Shown one piece after another: positions 26,376 through 35,035 of a DNA stretch of 64,000 nt. Origin of the DNA: Streptomyces roseolilacinus (GTDB lineage: Bacteria > Actinomycetota > Actinomycetes > Streptomycetales > Streptomycetaceae). Position 1 is the stretch's first letter; every line of letters begins with the position of its first letter. The notes under the pieces were generated by a model that worked only from the letters and a program-made list of their open reading frames with translations, searched no databases and was not told the DNA's origin. The DNA lies in contig NZ_BMSV01000013.1 of the NCBI RefSeq assembly GCF_014649335.1, positions 109,456 to 173,455 of the forward strand. The letters run 5' to 3'. Made by a program: the position numbers and the translations under genes.

Positions 26376-27610
26376 GCCCGACCCCGCACGCCACCAGGCC
26401 GTCCGACGGGGCTCCGGGCGCACGTCCCGGTGTCACGCTCGTCCACACCCGTGAGGCACTGGACCGGCTCCTGGACCAGGCCCGGACCCGGACCGCGAAG
26501 GCCCCCGCCGCGCCCCGCGCCGCGCCCGCCGCGCCCGTCGCGCCCGCCGGGACCGAGCCCGCCCGCACCGAGCCGCCCGCCGACACCCCCGGTCCCGAGG
26601 GTCCCGTCCCCGGCCCCGAGGTTCCCGGCCCCGGCGCCCCCGGCGTCCGCCCCGCCACCCCGCGGGTCGCCGTCGTCATGACCATGGGCGCGCTCCACGA
26701 CGGCCACGCCACGCTGGTGCGGACGGCCCGGGAGCGGGTCGGGCCGGACGGGTCCGTCGTGGTCACCGTCTTCGTCAACCCCCTGCAGTTCGGGGCGGGA
26801 GAGGACCTCGACCGCTACCCCCGCACCCTCGACGCCGACGTGCGGGTCGCCGAGGCGGCCGGCGCCGACATCGTGTTCGCGCCCTCCGTCGACGAGGTGT
26901 ACCCGGGCGGCGAGCCGCAGGTGCGGGTCTCCGCCGGCCCCATGGGACAGCGGCTGGAGGGGGCCTCCCGCCCCGGCCACTTCGACGGCATGCTGACGGT
27001 CGTGGCCAAGCTCCTCCACCTCACCCGCCCCGACGTGGCGTTCTTCGGCCAGAAGGACGCCCAGCAGCTGGCCCTGATCCGGCGCATGGTGCACGACCTG
27101 GCGTTCCGCGTGGAGATCACCGGCGTGCCCACCGTCCGGGAGCCCGACGGCCTGGCCCTGTCCAGCCGCAACCGCTACCTGTCGACCCGGGAGCGCCGCA
27201 CCGCGCTCGCCCTGTCCACCGCGCTGTTCGCCGCCCGTGACCGGCTCGCCGCCCAGCAGGCGCTGCGCGCGCGTGCCGAGACCCTGCCCGCGTCGCCCAG
27301 CCGTGCCGAGGCCCTGTCCCGGATCGGCGAGTCCCGCGCGGCGGCCGACGCGCACGCCGTCGCCCAGGCGGCCCAGCACGGCCAGGGCGGCGGCGCCGAC
27401 GCGGTCCGCGCCGCCGCCCTGGCCGTCCTGGACGAGGCCGCGAAGGCGGAGCCGCCGCTCGCCCTCGACTACCTCGCCCTCGTGGACCCGGCCGACTTCA
27501 CCGAGGTCCCCGACGACCACACCGGAGACGCGGTCCTCCTCGTCGCCGCCAAGGTCGGCACCACCCGGCTGATCGACAACCTGCCCCTCACCTTCGGAGC
27601 CCCCGCATGA
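26372..27610 (+). CDS. panC: Pantothenate-beta-alanine ligase, enlarged by two insertions
   Basis: PanC makes pantothenate from pantoate, beta-alanine and ATP. Catalytic motifs are intact: HDGH in MTMGALHDGHATL (about 109-113), FFGQKDAQQL, and SSRNRYLS. At 412 residues it is well above the usual 280-330. About 55 Pro/Ala-rich residues (42-96) split the first helix from the first strand, and an Ala-rich insert follows residue 290. It overlaps its neighbours as ATGA at both ends. Confidence 0.93.
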   Translation: MSPTPHATRPSDGAPGARPGVTLVHTREALDRLLDQARTRTAKAPAAPRAAPAAPVAPAGTEPARTEPPADTPGPEGPVPGPEVPGPGAPGVRPATPRVAVVMTMGALHDGHATLVRTARERVGPDGSVVVTVFVNPLQFGAGEDLDRYPRTLDADVRVAEAAGADIVFAPSVDEVYPGGEPQVRVSAGPMGQRLEGASRPGHFDGMLTVVAKLLHLTRPDVAFFGQKDAQQLALIRRMVHDLAFRVEITGVPTVREPDGLALSSRNRYLSTRERRTALALSTALFAARDRLAAQQALRARAETLPASPSRAEALSRIGESRAAADAHAVAQAAQHGQGGGADAVRAAALAVLDEAAKAEPPLALDYLALVDPADFTEVPDDHTGDAVLLVAAKVGTTRLIDNLPLTFGAPA

Positions 27611-29337
27611 CCGGCATACGACTGCAGGCCCCGGCGCCCGGCTGGGCCATCGACGCCGACGTGGTCGTCGTCGGCTCCGGCGTCGCCGGTCTGACCGTCG
27701 CCCTGCGCTGCACGGCGGCCGGGCTCCGTACGGTCGTCGTGACCAAGGCCCGCCTCGACGACGGGTCCACCCGCTGGGCGCAGGGCGGGATCGCCGCCGC
27801 GCTCGGCGACGGCGACACCCCCGAGCAGCACATGGACGACACCCTCGTCGCGGGCGCCGGCCTGTGCGACGAGGAGGCGGTCCACGCGCTGGTCACCGAG
27901 GGCCCCGACGCGGTGCGCCGCCTCATCGCCACCGGGGCCCGGTTCGACACGGACGCGTCCGGCACCATCGAGCTGACCCGCGAGGGCGGCCACCACCGCC
28001 GCCGCATCGCGCACGCGGGAGGCGACGCGACGGGCGCCGAGATCTCCCGCGCCCTCGTCGACGCGGTCCGCGAGCGCGCCGTCCGCACCATCGAGAACGC
28101 GCTCGTCCTCGACCTCCTCACCGACGCCGACGGCCACGCGGCGGGCGTGACCCTGCACGTCATGGGCGAGGGCCAGCACGACGGCGTCGGCGCCGTCCAC
28201 GCCCCGGCGGTCGTCCTCGCGACCGGCGGCATGGGACAGGTCTTCTCCGCCACCACCAACCCGGCGGTCTCCACCGGCGACGGCGTCGCGCTCGCCCTGC
28301 GCGCCGGTGCCGAGGTCAGCGACCTGGAGTTCGTCCAGTTCCACCCCACCGTCCTGTTCCTGGGCCCGGACGCGGAGGGCCAGCAGCCGCTGGTCTCCGA
28401 GGCGGTACGGGGCGAGGGCGCCCACCTGGTCGACGCGGACGGCGTCCGGTTCATGGTCGGCCGGCACGAGCTCGCCGAGCTGGCCCCGCGCGACATCGTC
28501 GCCAAGGGCATCATGCGGCGGATGCGCGAGCAGGGCGCCGCCCACATGTACCTCGACGCCCGCCACTTCGGCGCCGAGATGTGGGAGTCCCGCTTCCCGA
28601 CCATCCTCGCCGCGTGCCGCACGCACGGCTTCGACCCGGTCACGGAGCCCATCCCGGTCGCCCCCGCCGCCCACTACGCCTCCGGCGGAGTCCGCACCGA
28701 CCTGCGCGGCCGCACGACCGTGCCGGGCCTCTACGCGTGCGGGGAGGTGGCCTGCACCGGCGTCCACGGCGCGAACCGGCTCGCCTCGAACTCCCTCCTG
28801 GAGGGACTGGTCTTCGCGGAGCGCATCGCCGACGACATCGCGGACGGCACCGCCGCCCGGAAGACGCGGGCGGCCGCCCCCGTCCCGCACCCCGCGCCGC
28901 GCGTCCTGCCGCTGCTCGACCCGGCCGCCCGCGCGCGCGTGCAGCACGTGATGACGCTCGGCGCCGGCGTCCTGCGCTCCGCCGCCAGCCTCGCCGAGGC
29001 GGCCGAACGGCTGGACGCCATCCACCGCGAGGCCCTCGGCGGCGCCGGAGGGGACGGCCACAAGACGGCCGAACCCGGCGTCGAGTCCTGGGAGACCACC
29101 AACCTCCTGTGCGTCGCCCGCGTCCTGGTCGCCGCCGCCCGCAGCCGCGAGGAGACCCGCGGCTGCCACTGGCGCGAGGACCACCCCGACCGGGACGACG
29201 CCGCCTGGCGCCGCCACCTCGTCGTACGCCTCTCCCCGGACCGGAGCCTGGACGTCCGTACGACCGGCACCCACGACTTCCCCCCGACCGTCCAGCCCGC
29301 CGAACAGGCCGCCGCCCGCAGGGAGCAGCAAGCATGA
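27607..29337 (+). CDS. nadB: L-aspartate oxidase
   Basis: NadB oxidises L-aspartate to iminoaspartate, the first step of de novo NAD synthesis. The 576-residue flavoprotein has the FAD motif VVVVGSGVAGLTVALR, the succinate dehydrogenase-like active-site region with HPT in EFVQFHPTVLF, and the conserved GANRLASNSLLEGLVF. nadA, which makes quinolinate from this product, is not in the window. ATGA overlaps join it to panC and nadC. Confidence 0.96.
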   Translation: MTGIRLQAPAPGWAIDADVVVVGSGVAGLTVALRCTAAGLRTVVVTKARLDDGSTRWAQGGIAAALGDGDTPEQHMDDTLVAGAGLCDEEAVHALVTEGPDAVRRLIATGARFDTDASGTIELTREGGHHRRRIAHAGGDATGAEISRALVDAVRERAVRTIENALVLDLLTDADGHAAGVTLHVMGEGQHDGVGAVHAPAVVLATGGMGQVFSATTNPAVSTGDGVALALRAGAEVSDLEFVQFHPTVLFLGPDAEGQQPLVSEAVRGEGAHLVDADGVRFMVGRHELAELAPRDIVAKGIMRRMREQGAAHMYLDARHFGAEMWESRFPTILAACRTHGFDPVTEPIPVAPAAHYASGGVRTDLRGRTTVPGLYACGEVACTGVHGANRLASNSLLEGLVFAERIADDIADGTAARKTRAAAPVPHPAPRVLPLLDPAARARVQHVMTLGAGVLRSAASLAEAAERLDAIHREALGGAGGDGHKTAEPGVESWETTNLLCVARVLVAAARSREETRGCHWREDHPDRDDAAWRRHLVVRLSPDRSLDVRTTGTHDFPPTVQPAEQAAARREQQA

Positions 29338-30389
29338 CCACGCCCGAAGAACGCCCGCAGCCCGTGGACGTCCCCCTCATCCGGATCGGCGCGCCCGGGT
29401 CCGCCCGGGACACGGCAGGACCGGCAGACGAGGCGGTCGGCGGCTGCGGCGACGGCTGCGGCTGCGCGGCCGGCCCGGAGGACGACGAGGCGTACGAGTG
29501 CGGGCTCGACCCGGCGCTCGTCGAGCTCCTCGCCCAGCTGGGCCTCGACCCGGTCCTCGTCGAGGACGTCGCGTACCGCGCGATCGAGGAGGACCTGGAC
29601 GGCGGCGTGGACGTCACCACGGTGGCGACCGTCCCCGAGGACGCCGTCGCCACGGCGGACTTCACCGCGCGCGAGGCGGGCACGGTCGCCGGCATCCACA
29701 TCGCCGAGGCGGTGCTGTCGATCGTCTGCACCGACGAGTTCGAGGTCGAGCGGCACGTCCTGGACGGCGACCGCGTCGAGGCCGGCCAGAAGCTGCTCTC
29801 CGTCACCACCCGCACCCGGGACCTGCTGACCGGCGAGCGCAGCGCCCTCAACATCATGTGCCGCCTCTCCGGCATCGCCACCGCCACGCGCGCCTGGGCG
29901 GACGCCCTGGAGGGCCACAAGGCGAAGGTCCGCGACACCCGCAAGACCACCCCCGGCCTGCGCGCCCTGGAGAAGTACGCCGTCCGCTGCGGAGGCGGCG
30001 TCAACCACCGCATGTCGCTCTCCGACGCCGCGCTGGTCAAGGACAACCACGTGGTCGCGGCGGGCGGCGTCGCCCAGGCGTTCAAGGCGGTGCGGGAGCG
30101 GTTCCCGGACGTGCCGATCGAGGTCGAGGTGGACAACCTCCACCAGGTCCGCGAGGTCCTCGAAGCGGGCGCCGACCTGATCCTCCTGGACAACTTCACG
30201 CCCGCCGAGACCGAGGAGGCCGTCACGCTCGTCGCGGGCCGCGCCGTCCTGGAGTCGTCCGGCCGGCTCACCCTGGAGAACGCCGCCGCCTACGCCGCGA
30301 CCGGTGTCGACTACCTCGCGGTGGGCGCCCTCACCCACTCGTCGCCGATCCTCGACATCGGCCTCGACCTGCGAGAGGCCCAGGGCTGA
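29334..30389 (+). CDS. nadC: Nicotinate-nucleotide pyrophosphorylase (carboxylating), Cys-rich N-terminus
   Basis: NadC converts quinolinate and PRPP to nicotinate mononucleotide, CO2 and pyrophosphate. The 351-residue protein carries the family signatures RDTRKTTPGLRALEKYAV and VEVDNLHQVREVLEAGADLILLDN. About 60 residues precede the usual domain and include Cys38, 42, 44 and 56 (GGCGDGCGC). This may bind a metal or be regulatory. The ATG at 29334 overlaps nadB's stop. Confidence 0.95.
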   Translation: MTTPEERPQPVDVPLIRIGAPGSARDTAGPADEAVGGCGDGCGCAAGPEDDEAYECGLDPALVELLAQLGLDPVLVEDVAYRAIEEDLDGGVDVTTVATVPEDAVATADFTAREAGTVAGIHIAEAVLSIVCTDEFEVERHVLDGDRVEAGQKLLSVTTRTRDLLTGERSALNIMCRLSGIATATRAWADALEGHKAKVRDTRKTTPGLRALEKYAVRCGGGVNHRMSLSDAALVKDNHVVAAGGVAQAFKAVRERFPDVPIEVEVDNLHQVREVLEAGADLILLDNFTPAETEEAVTLVAGRAVLESSGRLTLENAAAYAATGVDYLAVGALTHSSPILDIGLDLREAQG

Positions 30390-30392
30390 CCG

Positions 30393-31199
30393 ATGCTCCT
30401 CACCATCGACGTCGGCAACACCCACACCGTCCTCGGTCTCTTCGACGGCGAGGAGATCGTCGAGCACTGGCGGATCTCCACGGACGCCCGCCGCACCGCC
30501 GACGAGCTGGCGGTGGTCCTCCAGGGCCTGATGGGCATGCACCCGCTGCTCGGCGACGAGCTGGGCGACGGCATCGAGGGCATCGCGATCTGCTCCACGG
30601 TCCCGTCCGTGCTGCACGAGCTGCGCGAGGTGACCCGGCGCTACTACGGCGACGTGCCCGCGGTCCTCGTCGAGCCCGGCATCAGGACGGGGGTGCCGGT
30701 CCTGACCGACAACCCCAAGGAGGTCGGCGCCGACCGGATCATCAACTCGGCGGCGGCGGTCGAGCTGTACGGCGGCCCGGCGATCGTCGTCGACTTCGGT
30801 ACGGCGACGACGTTCGACGCGGTCAGCGCGCGTGGGGAGTACGTCGGCGGGGTCATCGCCCCCGGCATCGAGATCTCCGTCGAGGCGCTCGGCGTCCGGG
30901 GCGCCCAGCTCCGCAAGATCGAGGTGACGCGGCCGCGCGGAGTGATCGGCAAGAACACGGTCGAGGCGATGCAGTCGGGCATCGTGTACGGCTTCGCCGG
31001 CCAGGTCGACGGGGTCGTCCAGCGCATGCGGCAGGAACTGGTCGGCCCGGACGGCGACCCCTCCGACGTGACGGTCATCGCGACGGGCGGGCTGGCGCCG
31101 ATGGTGCTGGGCGAGGCGAAGCTGATCGACGAGCACGAGCCGTGGCTGACGCTGATCGGGCTCCGCCTGGTGTACGAGCGGAACATCTCCCGCATGTGA
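30393..31199 (+). CDS. coaX: Type III pantothenate kinase
   Basis: CoaX phosphorylates pantothenate, the first step from pantothenate to CoA, and needs a monovalent cation. The 268-residue ASKHA-fold protein begins with the phosphate loop LLTIDVGNTHTVLGLFDG, has GADRIINSAAA and VVDFGTATTFD, and ends at 31199. It starts 3 bp after nadC and closes the operon, which thus joins CoA and NAD synthesis. Confidence 0.95.
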   Translation: MLLTIDVGNTHTVLGLFDGEEIVEHWRISTDARRTADELAVVLQGLMGMHPLLGDELGDGIEGIAICSTVPSVLHELREVTRRYYGDVPAVLVEPGIRTGVPVLTDNPKEVGADRIINSAAAVELYGGPAIVVDFGTATTFDAVSARGEYVGGVIAPGIEISVEALGVRGAQLRKIEVTRPRGVIGKNTVEAMQSGIVYGFAGQVDGVVQRMRQELVGPDGDPSDVTVIATGGLAPMVLGEAKLIDEHEPWLTLIGLRLVYERNISRM

Positions 31200-31304
31200 C
31201 GGCCCGCGCGGCCCGGGCCGCCCGGACGGCGCGTGACAGCCGAGCCGCGCGGCCCGGACCGCCCAAGCGGCCCCGGCGGCCCGACCCACCCGGCCCGCCC
31301 GGCC

Positions 31305-31352
31305 GGGAGGGCCGCCCCGGGAGCCGGACGGGAGGGCCGCCCCGGGAGCCGG
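31305..31352. repeat. 23-bp direct repeat, two copies
   Basis: The 23-bp unit at 31305-31327, beginning GGGAGGGCCGCC, is repeated exactly at 31330-31352 in the GC-rich spacer after coaX. Confidence 0.8.
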
Positions 31353-31462
31353 GCACGGTTCGGGAACGGGAACGAGGCGGCGGGGGAGCGGGGCCGGGGG
31401 CTGAACGCGCCCGGCCCCGCTCCTGCACGAAGCTTGTCCTATATGCACGTATTGTCGTCACC

Positions 31463-31768
31463 ATGCCCACGCCACACGGATCACGAGGCGGCCTGGCGTC
31501 CAGCGCGGACGAGCTGCGTGTGCCGCGACGCGCCCCGGCCGTCCCCGCCCCCCGCCGCGCCTCCCCGCCCGTCGCCGCCCCCGGCGGCCCGGAGCCCCTC
31601 CCGGGGGCCCTCGCCGCCGGAGACGCGCCGGAGGGGCCGAAGGAGCCGCGGCCGCCCAGGCCGTCCGCCCCCGCGCCCTCGGAGCGTCCGGCGCCCAAAC
31701 CGTCCGAGGTCTTCCCGCCCCGGCGCCGCCCCGCCCCGCCCCCGCCGGGGAAACGGGCCGCCGGGTAG
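31463..31768 (+). CDS. Small Pro/Ala-rich protein, probably degenerate
   Basis: The 101-residue product starts MPTPHGSRGGLASSADELRV, which I recall as the hallmark of a conserved streptomycete protein of about 150 residues. After residue 22 the helical body of that family is missing and is replaced by a Pro/Arg/Ala-rich tail. TATTGT lies at -13 to -8, within a small AT-rich patch, so the start may still be transcribed. A remnant after deletion is the simplest view. Confidence 0.5.
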   Translation: MPTPHGSRGGLASSADELRVPRRAPAVPAPRRASPPVAAPGGPEPLPGALAAGDAPEGPKEPRPPRPSAPAPSERPAPKPSEVFPPRRRPAPPPPGKRAAG

Positions 31769-31782
31769 TTAGGCTGGATGCC

Positions 31783-31971
31783 ATGGACTACGTATCCGCG
31801 CTCCTTCCGCCCGTGGTGATGGCCGTCTTCTTCACCGCGATCGTGGTGACGATCGTCAAGAGCCAGGGCGGCCCGAACAAGTCCAAGGAGGACGCGGCCG
31901 TCGACGCGGCGCTCGCGCGCGTCGAGGCCGGACGCCACGCCGACGGCTCGGCGGAGCCCGGCCGGGAGTGA
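31783..31971 (+). CDS. Small single-pass membrane protein
   Basis: The 62-residue product has one hydrophobic helix (about residues 6-27, LLPPVVMAVFFTAIVVTIV), then a charged tail. It looks like a conserved streptomycete small protein, without a known role. TAGGCT at -13 to -8 suggests a near-leaderless mRNA. A 15-bp hairpin terminator follows. Confidence 0.75.
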   Translation: MDYVSALLPPVVMAVFFTAIVVTIVKSQGGPNKSKEDAAVDAALARVEAGRHADGSAEPGRE

Positions 31972-31990
31972 CCCTCCGGGGACCGCTTCG

Positions 31991-32028
31991 AGGACGTACG
32001 GCGTGAATCACGCCGTACGTCCTTTTTG
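31991..32028 (+). terminator. Rho-independent terminator
   Basis: Arms 31991-32005 and 32009-32023 pair perfectly (15 bp, loop AAT; arms built on GGACGTACGGCGTG) and run into TTTTTGTT. This is the only hairpin in the window with a canonical U-tract. It ends the small membrane protein gene. Confidence 0.9.
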
Positions 32029-32063
32029 TTACGTCAATGGCTGTTCGTTCCGGGAACTCCCAC

Positions 32064-32069
32064 TATGGT
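32064..32069 (+). promoter_or_regulatory. Leaderless -10 hexamer TATGGT for the BlaI-like gene
   Basis: TATGGT is at -12 to -7 from GTG 32076. A short palindrome, GTTCCGGGAAC (32047-32057), lies between it and the likely -35 region and could be an autoregulatory site. Confidence 0.55.
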
Positions 32070-32075
32070 GGCGGT

Positions 32076-33002
32076 GTGCCCCGTCAATTGGGAGAGCTTG
32101 AAGACGCCGTCATGACGCGCGTCTGGCAATGGAACCGTCCGGTCACCGTCCGGGAAGTCCTGGAGGATCTCCAGCGGGAACGGTCCATCGCCTACACCAC
32201 GGTCATGACCGTGCTGGACAATCTCCACCAGAAGGGCTGGGTGCGGAGGGAAGTCGCCGGCCGGGCCTATCGATATACGGCGGTGTCCACGCGCGCGGCG
32301 TACTCGGCCGCACTGATGAACGAAGCCTGGTCGCGGAGCGACAACCCGGCCGCCGCACTCGTCGCCTTCTTCGGCATGATGTCGTCCGAGCAGCGGGAAG
32401 CGCTCAACGACGCGATCCGCATCGTCCAGCGCGACACTCCGGAAGGAACACCCGAAGGGCCGGAAGGCGCCGCGCCGCCGGAACGTGAAACTCCCGGAAA
32501 AGGCTCCTCCGCCCCGTCCGGAGAACCCCCGAATGCGCCGGGGGAAGGTGCCGCTCCTGACGTCGACACTCCGCGCTCGGACGAAAACGCAGAGCGAGGC
32601 ACGGGCCAAGGGCGCCCCGGAAGCGCCGAGGCGCCCGCCGCCCCGCAAAGCGGCGCCGAACGCCCCGGGGAAAGCCCGGAGGACGGATTCGGCGGTACGA
32701 CTCCGCAAAGCGCCCTCCAAGGCGCCGCGACACCCCCCGGAGAAACCCCGCAGGCCACCCCCCACACCTCCCCGCCCGGCCCCGGCCAGGTGCCCCCGGG
32801 CACCCCACCGCCCCCCGGCGAAGGCCCCGCCCACCCCGCCGCCCCCCAGGACCCGGTCCCGCAGGCTCCGCCCCCCGCCGCCCCCGCGCCCGGGGTCCTC
32901 CCGGCCCCCGACCCCACGACCACCGGGCCCACCGATCCCGCCGCCCCCGCCGGGGGCTCCGCGCGCCAGGGTGACGACGGGCCGGGTGCCGCGGAGCGAT
33001 AG
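32076..33002 (+). CDS. BlaI/MecI/CopY-family regulator with a long disordered tail
   Basis: Residues 1-120 form the family winged helix (LGELEDAVMTRVWQWNRPVTVREVLEDLQ, then YTTVMTVLDNLHQKGWVRRE and the dimerisation helices). Typical members have 120-150 residues; here about 180 Pro/Glu/Gly-rich residues follow, giving 308. No BlaR-like sensor is adjacent. GTG at 32076 fits the promoter; ATG at 32037 would add 13 residues. Confidence 0.85.
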   Translation: MPRQLGELEDAVMTRVWQWNRPVTVREVLEDLQRERSIAYTTVMTVLDNLHQKGWVRREVAGRAYRYTAVSTRAAYSAALMNEAWSRSDNPAAALVAFFGMMSSEQREALNDAIRIVQRDTPEGTPEGPEGAAPPERETPGKGSSAPSGEPPNAPGEGAAPDVDTPRSDENAERGTGQGRPGSAEAPAAPQSGAERPGESPEDGFGGTTPQSALQGAATPPGETPQATPHTSPPGPGQVPPGTPPPPGEGPAHPAAPQDPVPQAPPPAAPAPGVLPAPDPTTTGPTDPAAPAGGSARQGDDGPGAAER

Positions 33003-33013
33003 CGTTCCCAGCC

Positions 33014-33595
33014 ATGTCGTCCATGCCACCCGCCTCCGCCTCCGCCGCCCCCACCCCGCCCTCCCCGCAGCCGTCGGGGAATGCCCGGGCGAAAGCCGTC
33101 ACCGTCCGCCGCGCGCGGACCGGCGACGTCCCGGCCGTGCGCCGCCTCGTCGATCCGTACGTCACCCGGGGCATCCTCCTCGACAAAGCGACCGTGACGC
33201 TTTACGAGGACATCCAGGAGTTCTGGGTCGCCGAACGGGACGAGGACGCGACCGTCGTGGGTTGCGGCGCACTCCATGTGATGTGGGAAGATCTCGCCGA
33301 AGTCCGCACTCTCGCCGTCGACCCCGACTTCAAGGGCGCCGGCGTGGGCCATCAGGTGCTGGACAAGTTGCTGCACACCGCCCGCTGGCTCGGAGTGCGC
33401 CGGGTATTCTGCCTCACCTTCGAAGTGGACTTCTTCGCCAAGCACGGCTTCGTCGAGATCGGGGAGACGCCCGTCGACGGAGATGTCTACAGCGAGCTCC
33501 TGCGTTCCTATGACGAGGGCGTCGCCGAGTTCCTCGGTCTCGAACGGGTGAAGCCGAACACCTTGGGCAACAGCCGGATGCTTCTGCACCTGTGA
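33014..33595 (+). CDS. argA: GNAT-family amino-acid N-acetyltransferase
   Basis: The 193-residue protein matches the short actinobacterial N-acetylglutamate synthase type: a lone GNAT domain with the acetyl-CoA loop LAVDPDFKGAGVGHQVLDKLL and C-terminal VFCLTFEVDFFAKHGFVEIGE. It would feed arginine synthesis. The first 28 residues are Ala/Pro-rich and dispensable-looking. It starts 11 bp after the BlaI-like gene. A general GNAT role is the alternative. Confidence 0.78.
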   Translation: MSSMPPASASAAPTPPSPQPSGNARAKAVTVRRARTGDVPAVRRLVDPYVTRGILLDKATVTLYEDIQEFWVAERDEDATVVGCGALHVMWEDLAEVRTLAVDPDFKGAGVGHQVLDKLLHTARWLGVRRVFCLTFEVDFFAKHGFVEIGETPVDGDVYSELLRSYDEGVAEFLGLERVKPNTLGNSRMLLHL

Positions 33596-33739
33596 CCCTC
33601 CCCCCGGACGCGATCCCTATGTCCGAATCGCGTATGTTTCCCGCGTTCTCGCGGTTCTGAACCCGTCCCGGGGGTTTGTGTTTTCCAGAGAAAAGCGGTT
33701 TCCTTTCCGCGTACTGCATTTTCGATGAAAGGAAATCCG

Positions 33740-34075
33740 GTGGCACAGAAGGTTCAGGTCCTTCTTGTCGACGACCTCGACGGCGGCGAGGCGGACGAGA
33801 CCGTGACGTTCGCTCTGGACGGCAAGACCTACGAGATCGACCTCACCACCGCCAACGCGGACAAGCTGCGTTCCCTGCTCGAGCCGTACACCAAGAGCGG
33901 CCGGCGCACCGGCGGCCGTACCGCGGGCGGCCGCGGCAAGGGCCGTGCCGCCGCGGGTGGCAGCCCGGACACCGCGAAGATCCGCGCGTGGGCCAAGGAG
34001 AACGGTTACAACGTGAACGACCGCGGCCGCGTGCCGGCCGAGATCAAGCAGGCGTACGAGGACGCCAACCGCTGA
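33740..34075 (+). CDS. lsr2: Lsr2 nucleoid-associated protein
   Basis: Lsr2 is the actinobacterial H-NS analogue that binds AT-rich DNA and silences foreign and specialised-metabolism genes. The 111-residue protein has the N-terminal oligomerisation beta domain (VQVLLVDDLDGGEADETVTFALDG) and the C-terminal DNA-binding helix pair (IRAWAKENGYNVNDRGRVPAEIKQAYEDANR), joined by an RGG-rich linker. GTG 33740 follows AAAGGAA, a strong SD. The ~140 bp before it are visibly AT-richer than their surroundings, so self-binding is plausible. Confidence 0.95.
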   Translation: MAQKVQVLLVDDLDGGEADETVTFALDGKTYEIDLTTANADKLRSLLEPYTKSGRRTGGRTAGGRGKGRAAAGGSPDTAKIRAWAKENGYNVNDRGRVPAEIKQAYEDANR

Positions 34076-34110
34076 GCGGCGGCCTTCCGAAGCCCGGCCG
34101 ACGCCCACCC

Positions 34111-34137
34111 GGCGTCCGTCCCGGGCGCCCGGACGCC
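34111..34137. terminator. Hairpin after lsr2
   Basis: GGCGTCCG (34111-34118) pairs with CGGACGCC (34130-34137) between convergent lsr2 and the SCO3374-like gene. Confidence 0.5.
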
Positions 34138-34172
34138 CCGGGCACCCCGGACGCACGGACGCGCGGGCGTCC

Positions 34173-34778
34173 TCACCGCAGGGCCGCTCCCCGGCTCCGG
34201 GCGCGGCCGCCGGCAGCGGCGGCCAGCAGCCTGACCCGGTGGCACTCCGTCGCCGCCACGGCGACGAGCCGCACGAGCCCGGAACGGCCCGGGGACCCCG
34301 CACCCCCCGCGACACCCGGAAACCCCGCGAGCGTGGCCTCCACCTCGCACCCCGGCTCGGGCGGCCGCAGCCACACGGCGGCGCCGGGCGTGCCGGACGC
34401 GTCCCACCCCGGAGGGGTGGGGGCGGCCATCCGGTCGCCCGCTCCCCGCGCGGCCAGGTCCAGGCCGACCCCGCCCCACTCGAGCCAGTCGAGGAGGCCG
34501 GGGAGCTCCTCGGCGCTCCCTGCGGCCACGAGGACGCTCATCCGCCGTCCGGCGACCGCGACGGGCCAGTCGCCCCGCACCCGCCGCAGCACGGCGAGCC
34601 CGGCGGCGGCGGGCAGGTCCAGGACGTCGAAGCGGAGCCCGGTCGGCAGGCACACCGGCGGCCCGTCGGCCGTGGCCCAGCCCAGCTCGTCCTCGTACCA
34701 CCGGGCGACGGGCGAACCGGGCGCGCGACGCCCGTCGGACGGTGCGCGCGGGGCGGGGACGGGGAGGGTGGCGGCCAT
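34173..34778 (-). CDS. SCO3374-family hypothetical protein
   Basis: The 201-residue protein has the conserved features I recall for this streptomycete family: WYEDELGWATADGPPVCLPTGLRFDVLDLPAAAGLAVLRR, LLDWLEWGGVGLDL and VWLRPPEPGCEVEATL. It looks like a small stand-alone relative of the N-terminal fold of bifunctional DNA primase/polymerases, but the acidic catalytic residues are not evident. ATG 34778 is used; ATG 34802 is possible. It converges with lsr2 and is divergent from clpC. Confidence 0.7.
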   Translation of the reverse strand: MAATLPVPAPRAPSDGRRAPGSPVARWYEDELGWATADGPPVCLPTGLRFDVLDLPAAAGLAVLRRVRGDWPVAVAGRRMSVLVAAGSAEELPGLLDWLEWGGVGLDLAARGAGDRMAAPTPPGWDASGTPGAAVWLRPPEPGCEVEATLAGFPGVAGGAGSPGRSGLVRLVAVAATECHRVRLLAAAAGGRARSRGAALR

Positions 34779-34883
34779 GCCGGGGGAACTCCCGGCCCCC
34801 ACCGGAGGTTACGCACGGTGGGCAACCGGTCGCCGTGCGTGCGGGGAGCGGATCGGTGCGACGGGGTACCGCGGCGCAAGGGT

Positions 34884-35003
34884 GTTCGCCCGTAGCTGAG
34901 GCCACGGGGGTGCGCCGCATGGACTGTCACCGCTTGCGGGTAAGACATCCCTAGTGGGGAGGGGCGACACGCGGGCGCGGACGTCTCACGTTCGCCATCG
35001 GCG
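34884..35003 (+). promoter_or_regulatory. ClgR-box-like sites upstream of clpC
   Basis: GTTCGC-CATCG-GCG at 34990-35003 matches the ClgR operator pattern GTTCGC-N5-GCG. A weaker copy, GTTCGC-CCGTA-GCT, lies at 34884-34897. ClgR is the actinobacterial activator of clp and lon genes, so this likely governs clpC. Confidence 0.6.
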
Positions 35004-35035
35004 TACTGCCGGTGAGGGTATCTGCCTGGCCTGCG

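Noticed and set aside
30393..31199. Vitamin riboswitch (cobalamin, TPP or similar) in the CoA/NAD operon
   Set aside because: Gene spacings are 3 bp or overlaps, and the 25272-25430 gap shows none of the recalled conserved motifs.
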